A stretch of DNA of 64,000 nucleotides from Microglena sp. YARC (taxonomy: Eukaryota; Chlorophyta; Chlorophyceae; Chlamydomonadales; Chlamydomonadaceae). The notes under the pieces are model-generated. The model saw only the letters and a list, made by a program, of their open reading frames with translations. It was not told the DNA's origin and did no database searches. The DNA is taken from positions 93,342,168-93,406,167 of the forward strand of contig CM039463.1 of the NCBI GenBank assembly GCA_022414725.1. The letters are read 5' to 3'. This document shows, one piece after another, positions 1 through 12,800 of the stretch; the first letter of the stretch is position 1; every line of letters begins with the position of its first letter. A program made the translations under genes and the position numbers.

Positions 1-62
1 ACTGATAACTTCTGGAGAATCGTTAAGACGGCTGAAGGCAGCTTTAGCTCCCTCTTGTACTT
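1..62 (-). CDS. Transporter exon E7 (partial, tentative)
   Basis: On the minus strand a TTACAG acceptor precedes an open stretch reading KYKRELKLPSAVLTILQ that runs off the window. It follows E6 in phase 0. In SLC17 proteins a short polar stretch and a new helix follow the WLPTY motif, so the position fits, but the sequence alone is not diagnostic. Confidence 0.35.
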
Positions 63-335
63 CTGTAAGACATCAGTATTCAGTAGGCTGTTAGCCGGCT
101 TCATACAGTGATACGAAAGCAAATGATACGAATGCGAATCGCAAGAGGAAGGAAGCTCAGACGGTGTGTGTACGCACGAATCATACCAACATAGACCTAT
201 CTGGTCGAGGGGGGGCGTCGGACAAGAGAAATCGATAGATCTATAGGCTTCGCCGAGATAGACCTATATAGGTCTATATAGACGATATATCTATATAGAC
301 CTATCGGTATTTTGCCTCTCCCTACATATGTAGAC

Positions 336-406
<71 letters not shown>

Positions 407-3400
407 AAATGCAGCGAAGGATTCCAAGAAAAGAGGACTTATTAAAGTCAAGCTGCAAAGGAGAGGACAAGGAAGATGAGGTTGGGGAAGAGGGTGAGGA
501 GGTGGGTATGTGGGTATGTGGGTATGTGAGGAGGTGGGTTGGTGAGGAGGTGAGTAGGTGGGTAGGTGAAGAGGTGGGTAGGTGGGTAGGTGGGTAGGTG
601 GGTATGTGAGGAGGTGGGTTGGTGAGGTGGTGAGTAGGTGGGTAGGTGAAGAGGTGGGTAGGTGGGTAGGTGGGTAGGTGAGTAGGTGGGTAGGTGAAGA
701 GGTGGGTAGGTGGGTAGGTGGGTAGGTGGGTATGTGAGGAGGTGGGTTGGTGAGGAGGTGAGGAGGTGGGTAGGTGAAGAGGTGGGTAGGTGGGTATGTG
801 GGTATGTGAGGAGGTGGGTTGGTGAGGAGGTGAGTAGGTGGGTAGGTGGGTAGGTGGGTAGGTGGGTAGGTGGGTAGGTGGGTAGGTGGGTAGGTGAGTA
901 GGTGGGTAGGTGGGTAGGTGGGTAGGTGAGTAGGTGGGTAGGTGGGTAGGTGAGTAGGTGGGTAGGTGGGTAGGTGAGTAGGTGGGTAGGTGAGTAGGTG
1001 GGTAGGTGAGTAGGTGGGTAGGTGGGTATGTGGGTATGTGGGTAGGTGAGGAGATGGGTATGTGGGTAGGTGAGTAGGTGGGTAGGTGGGTAGGTGGGTA
1101 GGTGAGGAGGTGGGTAGGTGGGTAGGTGGGTAAGTGGGTAGGTGAGGAGGTGAGAGTATAACTATGAGTTGAGGAAATGAAGATAATGGTGAGGGTGGGG
1201 GATGAGGAGGTGAGGGTATGAGGTAAGGAGGTGAGGGTATAAGGTGTGGGTATGAGGTGAGGAGGTGGGGGTATGAGGTGAGGAGGTGAGGGTATCAGGT
1301 GAGGAGGTGAGGAAATGAAGATAATGGTGAGGGTGAGGAGCGAGGTGGGGTGAAACATCCTGTTCTAGTAAGGAACAAGAATAAAGAGAATATGCAGTAG
1401 CATTTTGCCCACAAGGTAGTTGCATTGAACATGATTTTATTGAACATATCCTTGTTGATACAAGGTCGATCCATCACGTGTGGTTGATGGGTAGTCTTCC
1501 ACTATTGTTTCTTTTCTGGCAATGCACGGGAGCTTCTAGCCAGCTCCCCGAGCCAGCCAATACGTCAAACTCCAAGTTTTTTCTGCATAGGAATCAGTTC
1601 TTTTACACGCACGCCCCTCAATCTAGCCCCACCGACGTAGCCCCCAATACACGCATGCCCCTCAACCTAGCACCACCAACCTGGAGCTGTTGATAAGAGT
1701 ATGTCGGTAGCCAGGCAACACAAATGCTGCAATACACAGCAGTTTGAATACACGCCTGTCGCTCAATCTAGCACCACCAACCTGGAGCTCTTGATAAGAG
1801 TAAGTCGGCTAGCCAGGCAACGCACATGCTGCAAAACACAGCAGTTTGAATACATGCCTGTTCCTCAATTTAGCCCCACCAACCTAGCCCCCAAAGCATG
1901 CATGACCCTCAACCTAGCACCACCAACCTGGAACTCTTGAGAGTAGTACTTCGGTAGTCAGGCAACACACATGCTGCAATACACAGCAGTTTGAATACAC
2001 GACTGTCGCTCAATCTAGCACCACCAACCTGGAGCTCTTGATAAGAGTAAGTCGGCTAGCCAGGCAACGCACATGCTGCAAAACACAGCAGTTTGAATAC
2101 ATGCCTGTTCCTCAATATAGCCCCACCAACCTAGCCCCCAATACATGCATGCCCCTCAACCTAGCATCACCAACCTGGACCTCTTGATAAGAGTAAGTCG
2201 GCTAGCCAGGCAACACACATGCTGCAATACACAGCAGTTTGAATACACGCCTGTCGCTCAATCTAGCCCCACCAACCTAGCCCCCAATATACGCATGCCC
2301 CTCAACCTAGCACCACCAACCTGGAGCTGTTGATAAGAGTATGTCGGTAGCCAGGCAACACACATGCTGCAATACACAGCAGTTTGAATACACGCCTGTC
2401 GCTCAATCTAGCACCACCAACCTGGAGCTCTTGATAAGAGTAAGTCGGCTAGCCAGGCAACACACATGCTGCAAAACACAGCAGTTTGAATACATGCCTG
2501 TTCCTCAATCTAGCCCCACCAACCTAGCCCCCAATACATGCGTGCCCCTCAACCTAGCACCACCAACCTGGAACTCTTGAGAGTAGTATGTTGGGAGCCA
2601 GGCAACACACATGTTGATGCCGATTCCTGCAATCAAAAGCACAGGAGTTAAGTTAGGGTGTTAAACAGGTGAAAACAGGTGAAAAGGGTGTACAGGTGAG
2701 AAAAGGCGAAAAGGGTTAAAAGGGTGTTCAGGTGAGAACAGGTGAAAAAGGTGAAAAGGGTATTCAGGTGGAAAGTGGTGAAAAGTTTAGGGTCTTCAGG
2801 TGAAACAGGTGAAAAATACAATTTGTTCACGCGGGTGTTCACGTTTACATTTCCCCTGGTACTTTGTTATTGTACCGCCGAAGACGGCGAGCAGCCAAAT
2901 TGCTGGCTGGAGGCTGTAACCAAGTTTACTAGCCCCTCAGGGTGTTCAACAGGTGTTCAGCTCTAGTCAAACACCCCCCAAACTTGTTTTACTGCTCAAG
3001 GTGGGGTGGTTGTCCATAGCTGAAAATGAAAGCATTGACATTAGTGCATGGAGTTTGTAGCCCATACTGAAAGCGATATGTGTATTCATAACGTCCCAGA
3101 TTGCTAGGTAAGAGAAGATACTCTACCAGGGCAGGTTCATGAGGGTAGCTGGAGGGGAGCTGCCTAGAAGCTGCTGCCCATAGGTGAAAAGAAAAGCACA
3201 GACATCAGTGCATGGAGTTTGTAGCCCTTACCAAAAGTGATTTGCGCCGTCATTCCGGCCCAGAACATTGGGTTAGACAGGGAAGTTTCATGAGGGCAGC
3301 TGGAGGGGAGCTGCCTGGAAGCTGCTGCCCATAGCTGAAAAGGAAAGCCCTGACATCAGTGCATGGAGTTTGTAGCCCTTACCATAAGTGATTTGCGCCG

Positions 3401-6400
3401 TCAGAACGGCCCAGAACGTTTGGTTATAGATAAAACTCTTCCAGGGTAGATCTATGAGGGCAGTTGTAGAGGAGCTGCCTAGAAGCTGCTGCCCATTGGT
3501 AAAATAAGAAAAGCACGGACATGCATGAATGCATGAAGTTTGTAGGCCTTACCGAAAGTGATATGCGCCATCATTACGGCCCAGAACGTTTTGTTAGAGA
3601 CGAAAGTCTTCCAGGGTAGGTTCATGAGGCTAGTGGGAGCATCTGTCTTTTTTGCTCCAGAAGCTTCCGCTCCTTTCGGTGATACCACCACAGGACCTTC
3701 TAGAACCTTCCGCTGCCGCGCCCAGCTGGCGCCTACCATGGCGTGCTCCCAAGTGAATAGGAGTAGCAGGCCCATGAAACCGTACAGCAGGAAGAGGGAA
3801 ACTGTACCGCCGCTGTCCAGGACAAAGGGTGTAACAAGAAGGGAGATGATGGAGCCAATAGAGTGACCTGGTAACGGGAGTTAAATTTGAGGAGTGCAAT
3901 GTCACAATGTGCTGATAATGAAGGTGTGGCAGCTTGCTGCAGGAGGGACTATAGTGTATAAGTGTGTTATCATGTTTGAAGCAGCCTAGTCAGAGCATTT
4001 GTACTAGTTGAAGAGGCAGCTCTTTGTTGAAACAGCAATCATTCCAATCAATTGTTAATATTCGACAGAGTTTCCACAATTAATTGGGAGGTCAGAAAGA
4101 AAAATGGATAAAGTGATAAAGCTTATCGAGTGGTCTGGCGTCGGGAAATGAATTAGGAGGTCAGAATTAAAAACGAAAAAGGAAAAAGTGACGTAGTCCA
4201 TGGAGTGGTCTGGCTACGAGACTTGAATTGGAAGGTCAGGAAGAAAAAATAGGAAAAGCGATGAAGCCCAAAGAGTGATCTGGCATCGGGAAAAGAAGTG
4301 GGAGGACCGAAAGAAAAAAGTAACCGAGCCCATAGAGTGACCTGGCTACGGGAAATGAAGCGCGAGGACAGAAAGAAACAAGTTATATGCAGCGTCGCCT
4401 GCGATGCTACAAATTGGCGCAGAGTGATCGCGACGGAGCGACAGGCGGCTACGAATGCGAGTTAGTTACAAGACCGTTTGCTGACGTGTCAGGCTTCATC
4501 ACGGTCAGATGGTCGGACAGACAAATGGGTAAACATGGGGGCTCCCGCCCCCCAGAAGGGAGGGCTCCACCAAAAAGGAAAGAGTGATGGAGCCCACAGA
4601 GTGACATGGCAACGGGAATGAAATGGGAGGTAAGCAACATTGGAGGGTGTGTGTGTTTGCGTGTGTGTGTGTGTATATGTGTGCAACAACAGAAAAGGAC
4701 AAAGGGCGTGACAAGAAGAGAGATGATTGAAAAAAGAAAAGAAACAAGATAAATGATGGAGGCTATAGAGTGTCAATGAGAAATGAGAAATGATTGGCAA
4801 TGAGAAATGAGAAATAGTGGCAGTGAGAAATGAGAATGAGAAATGAGTGACAATGAGAAATGACAAATGAGTGACAATGAGAAGTGATAAATGACAAATG
4901 AGTGACAATGAGAAGTGATAAATGACAAATGAGTGACAATGAGAAATGAGAAATGACAAATGAGTGACAATGAGAAATGAGTGGCAATGAGAAATGAGTG
5001 ACAATGAGAAATGAGTGGCAATGAGAAATGAGTGACAATGAGAAATGAGTGGCAATGAGAATTGAGTGACAATGAGAAATGAGTGGCAATGAGAAATGAG
5101 TGACAATGAGAAATGAGTGGCAATGAGAAATGAGTGACAATGAGAAATGAGTGGCAATGAGAAATGAGTGACAATGAGAAATGAGTGGCAATGAGAATTG
5201 AGTGACAATGAGAAATGAGTGGCAATGAGAAATGAGTGACAATGAGAAATGAGAAATGAGTGGCAATGAGAAATAAAATGGATCAGAATGTAAAAAGCGA
5301 AAAAGCGAAAAAAGAAAAGAAAGGAAGAAGTGAGATGATGGAAAAAAGAAAACAAATAGCTGATGGAGCCCATAGGGTGACCTGGCATCAGGAATGCAAT
5401 GGGAGGTCAGAAATAAAAAGGAAAAAGTGAGATGATGGAGCCCAGAGAGTGACCTGGCATCGGGAATAAAATGAGAGGTCAGAAATAAAAAACAAAAAAG
5501 AGAAAAGAGTGAGATGATGGAGCCCAGAGAGTGAATTGGTATTGGGAATGAAATGAGTGGTCAGCAACTTTGGAGGATATGTGGGTTTGTGCGTGAGTGT
5601 GCATGTTTGTATTTGTGTTTGTGTGTGTCAGTGCTTGTGTGTGTTGCAGGTGTGTGTGTTTGTGTGTGTTTGTGTATGTGCAAGTGAGTGAAAGAGTGTG
5701 GGCTTCCATATATTTTGGCTTATGAAGCAGACCTTTCTTTACGTTTCAGAAAGGGTTTTTTCTTGTAGAGATCAGAGATTTTGTATCTTTCAAGGTTGGG
5801 CTCCTGATAGCGATTTGGGTAGGTGGCCCGAAGGGCCGGGTTGGGGGTTCGGGGGGGCGGGGCCGAGATGGTATTAAGGGAGCCCCATCTTACGGCGGTA
5901 TGGAACGGGCTGCTACTTTACCTGGATAAAGCCACCATGGCGGTTGACAGCGACCGCGAGCACTAAAGCGCACCTGTAGGGATTCGAACCCGACACCTTC
6001 GTCGTTCTAGGAGCTCTGCCACAGATCCATTCGGCTAACGGGGATCATGTGCATAAATATATGTGGCTGTGAACAAGCAGCTCCACCTATGTTAACTTGG
6101 CCTGGGAGCTATCCCGAGCTTCTCCTCAGTATTTGGTTTTATTTCTTCTCCCCCAACTACTTGCATGGCAGGACTACATGGTATGCATGTTGTTGCAGTC
6201 AAGGGGTAGATCAAATAGGCTAAATGGACATGCGCGCGCGCTCGAGAGAGAGAGAGAGAGGAAAAGAGAGAAAAAGAGAGAGACCATGAGGCAGGCAGAA
6301 GATGCATCGCCGGCAACGTGTTCAAGAGGAGGCCCTGGGCAAGATGAACAAGTTTGGCTTTGCTTTTACACCCACTAACCCTCTCATCAGCATACTGGAA

Positions 6401-6512
6401 GTTGCCGCCCCTGCGGATCAGGTCCACGGTCAGGCACGTAGACTTACCAGAATACACAAGGCCCTTTATATAGATAGATTGGTAGATAGAGAGAAATATG
6501 GGGGGAGAGAGA

Positions 6513-6574
<62 letters not shown>

Positions 6575-6575
6575 G

Positions 6576-6641
<66 letters not shown>

Positions 6642-6831
6642 CAGGACCCGACCTGAGGCAGAGGAGCCCACTGCCCCCCAAGAGCAAATGCAGACGTGGA
6701 CGAACCCGACCTTCTCCCCACCCACCTCCCCCCAACAGCCCCCAGACCCTCCAGAGAAGAGAGAGCATGGGTCCATGTAGGGGCTCCAACGACTCCCCAG
6801 CCGTGAGAAGCTCCCCTTAACTTCCTTACAG

Positions 6832-6879
<48 letters not shown>

Positions 6880-9800
6880 ACACACACACACGCACACACA
6901 CACCCCAATCCCACATGCCACCCAAACCACCCCGGACCCCACCCCCCACCCCTCCTTAGGGCCCACATAGAGCCTTGCAGGCAGGAGCCAGTACCCCAAA
7001 GTACTGATTCCCACCTGGGCCGGTGCGAGGCAGGCCGCCTCCACCCCCGCTCCGACAATTGGCCGGACTCCCACAGTAATAACACACCACTTAGAACACC
7101 TAGCAATGAGTCAACCCAACCTAGAAGAGACAGTACAGCCCCCACTTAGCAACGACACCCCCCACACCCCAGACACACACACCCTCAGGAGTACACGCCT
7201 GCGGCCTCCAGGAGGTAAGAGAGACGGGCTCAGGCTCACGCCCCCTAATTGGTGCCCAGGGGTGGTCATACCACTGGTCAGGGAACCCGGCCCACCATGT
7301 GCGAGGAATAGGCCTCATGATCCACCCGAGGCTGCAGAAACACGCGATGGGACCACCCACAGCCGTCAGCGACCGCCTCATGCACATGTCCTTCAACGGC
7401 CCAGTCAAAGTCACACTGGTTGTGGCATATGCACCTGCGGAAGCAGCACACCCACTAGACAAGGAAGCCTTCTACCTGCAACTCACAGCCATCCTCCGGG
7501 CCATCCCCACGAGCCACTGTGTCTTCATCTTAGGAGACCTCAACGCACAAGTGGGGAACGACCGGGAGACATGGCCACAAGTGGTAGGCAGATATGGCAC
7601 ATTCCCGAAGGCAACGCCAGCCCGTCCCCCCAGACCCATTGGGGCAGCATACGGGCCCGGTGAATACCTCACCCCGCCAGCCATGGACGCTCTGTTCCCA
7701 GTGGACAGCGGATCTGCCCTAGATACTACAGCAGCATCTGACCTCGCCACCTCAAGATTCCACGCCCAAGCTTTCCTGGCCACCATCTTCAACAGCCCCC
7801 CCGCCCAAGATCCTCAGCCAACGCCACGGGGACGCAGACGCCAGGCAAGACCTCAAGACCCGTTCCCCTTCATCAGCCCCAACGACAATGGAAGACGATG
7901 CCTCCAGCTCTGCAGTGAGCACAGACTATTTTTGGCAAACTCCATGTTCCCCCACACACCCTCACAGTCTGCTACATGGTACACCAACACCGGGCGGACG
8001 AGGACCGCAGTTGACCTAGTCCTCGTTAGTCAACGCTTCCGTACCTCAGTCATGGGCACCAGGGTCCTACCTCATGCAATCTCTCACAACACAGACCACC
8101 GCCTCGTGGTCTGCGATATACGCCTCCGCCTGTCCAGCAGACGCCCCCCCGGCGGGAACCTGCCGGCCCACGTACTCTCAGCCCCCGGCCCCAGGGATGC
8201 AACCGGCAAAACGGAGGCACAGGCATACTACCTCCGAGAGTTATCCCAACTGCTAGGGAACACAACACCCACTACCCCCCAGCCACCCGAGGATGTCGAG
8301 ACGGAGTGGACTACCTTCCAGTCAGAGTTCATGAGAGCAGCGGCCCAAGCATTACCACGACCAACACGAGCACAATGCCACACCACCACCGCGACAGTGG
8401 ACCTCTCCATTGCCAAAACTGACGCCCTCCTTGTAGCCAAAGAGGCTAGATGGAAGTACCAGGGATCACCGTCAGACACCACCCGGGCAGCCATGGAGGA
8501 GGCGGACGCTGCCTTCAGAGCTGCAAACAGAGAGTGTCGCAGGTCAGCCACGGCAGACCTCGCAGCCTTCCAGGAGTCAGAAGCTCGCTGCTTACAAGAG
8601 GCGTGTGAAGACCGACACACCAGGGTGGTGTTCAACAAGATCAACGTTCTCACATGACGCACCCAGGCTGCACCCATCGCCTCCATTAAGTCACCCACAG
8701 GTGACCCAACATCAGACCCTCAAACAATAGCGAATGTCCTAGCCACCCACAGCACAATGTGGAGTCCACCGTCGCCCAAGAGACCCTGGCGGGCGTCAGA
8801 CCCCTACCCCCCCCCCCTCCCGCCACCTCAACCAGACATCCCCCATGAGACAAGCCCTACCCCCCAGACCAGACAGAGGACCCGCATACTAGAGGCAGCT
8901 CACAGGAGAGAGGAAGAGGAGCAGGCCCAAGCGCCCCAGCCCTCTGCACCAGGAGCTATCCCCCCCCCCTCAGGCGCCAGCGCACCGACAATAGAGCAGG
9001 TGATGAAGGCTATTCAAAAGCTGAAGAACACAGCACCAGGCAACTGTGCAGTCACTGCGCAGATGCTGAAGCTGGGTGGCCACGCAGTTGCCTCACGGCT
9101 ACACAGGGTCATTTCAGTGACATGGGCATCAGGCCGCTGCCCCCAGTCATGGAAGGAAGCCACTCTGACGTATATCTACAAGGGGAAGGAAGACAAGCTA
9201 CTACCAGACAACTACAGAGGTATCAGCTTGCTGTCGGTATGTAGCAAGGTCTACACGAATGTGCTTATCGACAGACTCAAGCCCACCATCGAGCCAACTT
9301 TGCAAAAGGCGCAATGTGGGTTTCGAGCAAGTAGGGGCTGCGCTGACCAGCACTTCACCATGAGGCGCATCTGTGAACTATCCAAGGCAGGGCGGTCCCC
9401 GCTCTTTGCAGCTTTTGTGGACTACCGCAAGGCTTTTGACAGCGTCAACAGGGAGACAATGTGGACGCTGATGACTGCCAGAGGGGTAGATCCCCATCTA
9501 GTTAGCTTAGTTAAAGAAATGTACAATGGATGCTCAGGAGAGGTCCTTGTCCAGGGTTACAGATCCAGAAAGTTTGAGATGAAAACAGGAGTGAGGCAAG
9601 GATGCGCCCTCTCCCCCCTCCTCTTCAACCTGTTCATGGATCACCTGGTTAGGATTAGTGTCTCACTAGAGGATGTCCAGCTTGGATTCCCAATAGCCTC
9701 AGACATGAATGGACTGCTCAACACTCCAGCCAACCCTAGATCCCACCCCCAAGCTACGACTCATTACATCACCTTCCTCCTGTATGCTGATGACCTAGTC

Positions 9801-12800
9801 CTCTTGTCCTACTCCAAAGATGGCCTCACCTCCCTCTTAAAGAGTCTTGAGACCACCTCAGGAACTTGGGGTATGTCCATCAACTACAAGAAGACAAAGG
9901 CTATGCACTTCCACCCTCTGTCTAGCTCCCCCTCTCACCCCACTCCCACTCCCATAGCACTGAATGGGGGCAGCATTGATTTTATTGCCTCATTTATGTA
10001 CCTGGGTAATCTGTTCACACCAGATGGGGACCTACAAGAGGAGGTCAAACGCAGGATGGCTAGGACAAGGGAGGCTTGCGCTTCTCTGGTTAGGCTATGG
10101 AAAAACCACAGCATAACCAGGAAAATCAAGAATCTGGTGTTCAAAGCTTTCATACCGTCCACCCTCCTGTACGGGAGCGAGACATGGGCTCTCTCAGAAC
10201 CCCCAATTCAACGACTCGACGTGGCACTCCATGAGTGTCTACGCATGTCGTTGAACATTAGCAGAGCAGACAGAGTTAGGAATGAGGACATTAGACAAAG
10301 AAGCAACCACAGGGATATTCCCAGCATCATTAGAGAAAATAGACTGAGGTTCCTAGGACACATAGCCAGGCGACCCGACTCTCACATCATGAAGCAAATG
10401 CTCGCGGCCACGCACACACCCCTTGCTGAGGGTCAACCGAGGCAAGGAGGACAGACCATCATTCACACCCTTAGGGATGATCTCCAAGCCACCAACATGT
10501 GAACATGTCTCCAAATTGGTACCTACTGGCCCAAGACAGGACAAGCTGGAGGGCGGACATCAGAGACGCCTTAGACATAGACACATAGAATGACAATTAT
10601 AGAAACTAGCGCCTTCTGGCTTAATTTGCCTTGATTGGTTTTTGTAGCTTAGATATTTAGATTATTTAGATTCTTTTCTGGGCTAGAACTTCGCCTTCGG
10701 AATTTGTTTCAATCTTTTGATATGGAATGAGTTTTTGTGTTACGGAGGACCCCCCCCCCCCCCCCCCCCCTCCACCCCCCACCCCCTTCACTAGATCTTA
10801 GTTAATTGGCTTACTGCACTTTGTCAATAATAGGGTTGACTAGATGACTTTTCCTAATGATATTTTTTGTGTTTTTGATTACTGTGTGGCTGGACCTCGG
10901 GCTGGACCGCAATTAAATTGTGTAACACCGTTAACCAGAGAGAGAGAGAGAAAAGAGAGAGTATGAGGCAGGCAGAATATGCATCACTTAGACTTACCAG
11001 AATACACAAGGCTCAATGCTTGACCACGTTTCTCTGTTGGGACACTCCCCTTGATGATAAGCTGGGCACATGAGGTAAGAGGTAGGTAAGAGGTGTCAGC
11101 GATAGCTGTCTGTGGTCTCTTTGATCCCGCTTTGACAAGGGGTAGGTAAGATTTAGGTAAGAGGAATGTAAGAGTTAGGTAAAATTTAGGTCCGAGTTAG
11201 GTCCGAGTTAGGTCCGAGTTAGGTCCGAGTTAGGTCCGAGTTAGGTAAGGGGTAGGTAAGGGGTAGGTAAAAGTTAGGTAAGGGGTAGGTGAAAGTTAGG
11301 TAAGGGTTAGGTAAGGGTTAGGTAAGGGGCATCCCCGATCCGGACTCGGACTGGCTCAATGGTAGAGTTTCCGACCTTGATCGAAGGAGATGCCGGGTTG
11401 GAACCCCGTCGGGAGCGTTTCGGTTCTCACGGTGGCCGTCAACCGTATGAAACGTGACTGGTTCTAGCCTCGTTGCCAACTCGAGCAAGGTGAGCTTACG
11501 AACCGGTGTCGATAACACCACGTCCTTAGTAGGGTCAACTGTCCCCGGAAGTGTGACTTACTTGGATGTTCGAATTTTCAATTTTCAATTTTCAATTTTA
11601 GGTAAGGGGCACATATGAGGCAGATTAAGGGCAGGCAAGAGGAAGGTGACAAGAGATTAGTTGCTCTACCCGGTTTGTGGTTGGCCCCAGTGAAAGCAAA
11701 AGGTTGGGCACAAAGATGGATCACAGCAGGATATACTACTACACCTGCATGGTTGATACAATACACCCATTGCATCCCACCCCATTGCATCCCACCCATT
11801 GCATCCCACCCATTGCATCCCACCCCATTGCATCCCACCCATTGCATCTCACCCCATTGCATCCCACCCATTGCATCCCACCCCATTCCATCCCACCCCA
11901 TTGCATCCCACCCCATTGCATCCCACCCATTCCATCCACCCCATTGCATCCCACCCCATTGCATCCCACCCCATTGCATCCCACCCCATTGCATCCCACC
12001 CCATTGCATCCCACCCCATTGCATCCCACCCCATTGCATCCCACCCCATTGCATCCCACCCCATTGCATCTCACCCCATTGCATCCCACCCATTGCATCC
12101 CACCCCATTGCATCCCACCCCATTGCATCCACCCCATTGCATCCCACCCCATTGCATCCCACCCCATTGCATCCCACCCATTCCATCCCACCCAATTGCA
12201 TCCCACCACGGGTTGGAACAAAGAGGGCCCACAGCAGGATATACTACCACACCTGTATGGCTGATATAGCACACCCATTAGCACGAACTCAGGGCCCCCG
12301 TCGGTAAAACGATTGTTTGGGGTTCAGTCCATCAGTGCTTTTTCTTTATAAGCCCTTCCTATCACGGATGGGCAAGACCCTCTAGCCTATTTGGCCTACC
12401 CCTGGACTGTAACATACATACATACCCATTGCATCCCACCACATCACACCTGCATTGTAGGAATAGCTACTCATTCCAGCACACCACATCACACCACATC
12501 ACACCTGCATTGTAGGAGTAGCCACCCATCCCATCCCACCACATCCCTCCACATCACACCTGCATTGTAGGAATAGCCACCCATTCCATCCCACCACATC
12601 ACACCTGCATTGTAGGAATAGCCACCCATTCCATCCCACCACATCACACCTGCATTGTAGGAATAGCCACCCATACCATCCCACCACACCCCTCCACATC
12701 ACACCTGCATTGTAGAAATAGCCACCCATTCCATCACACCACATCACACCTGCATAGTAGGAATAGCGACGCCCTCGCCCACACCCATGATAGCTCGTGC

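Larger units (their letters stand above)
4085..5575 (-). repeat. About eight echoes of acceptor plus start of transporter exon E5
   Basis: Upstream of E5 on the minus strand the module 'CATTTCC-C-CCAG|GTCACTCTATGGGCTCCATCA' (variants) recurs near 4120, 4205, 4275, 4340, 4600, 5365, 5445 and 5525. Most copies keep the AG acceptor and read GHPMGSI or similar at the exon start. Filler between them is low-complexity polypurine on the plus strand. Confidence 0.8.
7090..10620 (+). mobile_element. Non-LTR retrotransposon (LINE), 5'-truncated and decayed
   Basis: Plus-strand element with an endonuclease/exonuclease/phosphatase domain followed by reverse transcriptase in one reading frame. It is inserted antisense in the transporter intron between E4 and E5. 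The frame is interrupted by a single TGA at 8655-8657. The extreme C-terminus is thrown out of frame by an 8-bp tandem duplication (AACATGTG/AACATGTC) around 10494-10510. The shifted frame then reads NWYLLAQDRTSWRADI and ends at TAG 10586-10588, a typical LINE C-terminus. The N-terminal part of the endonuclease is missing, as expected for 5' truncation. No clear poly-A tail or target duplication was found. Confidence 0.88.

Noticed and set aside
480..1340. Interstitial telomere
   Set aside because: The unit GGTGGGTA does not match TTTAGGG-type telomere repeats and varies too much.
291..1358. Long minus-strand ORF rich in THLPTYP
   Set aside because: Pure translation of the GGTGGGTA minisatellite.
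4489..5388. 299-codon minus-strand ORF with SHCHSFLIVTHFSL repeats
   Set aside because: Arises from the 19-bp minisatellite and adjoining E5 acceptor echoes. Only the first residues (GHPMGSI) reflect exon sequence.
5984..6045. Functional tRNA gene
   Set aside because: It has a B-box and an A-box-like stretch, but no clear acceptor stem or anticodon arm. The same head recurs with a SINE body.
7106..7663. 185-codon ORF overlapping the LINE start
   Set aside because: Different frame from the endonuclease; Pro-rich and without domain signatures.
11578..12307. Overlapping ORFs with GWDAMGWDAM and IASHPIASHP repeats
   Set aside because: All frames of a 15-bp minisatellite are open; no flanking gene structure uses them.
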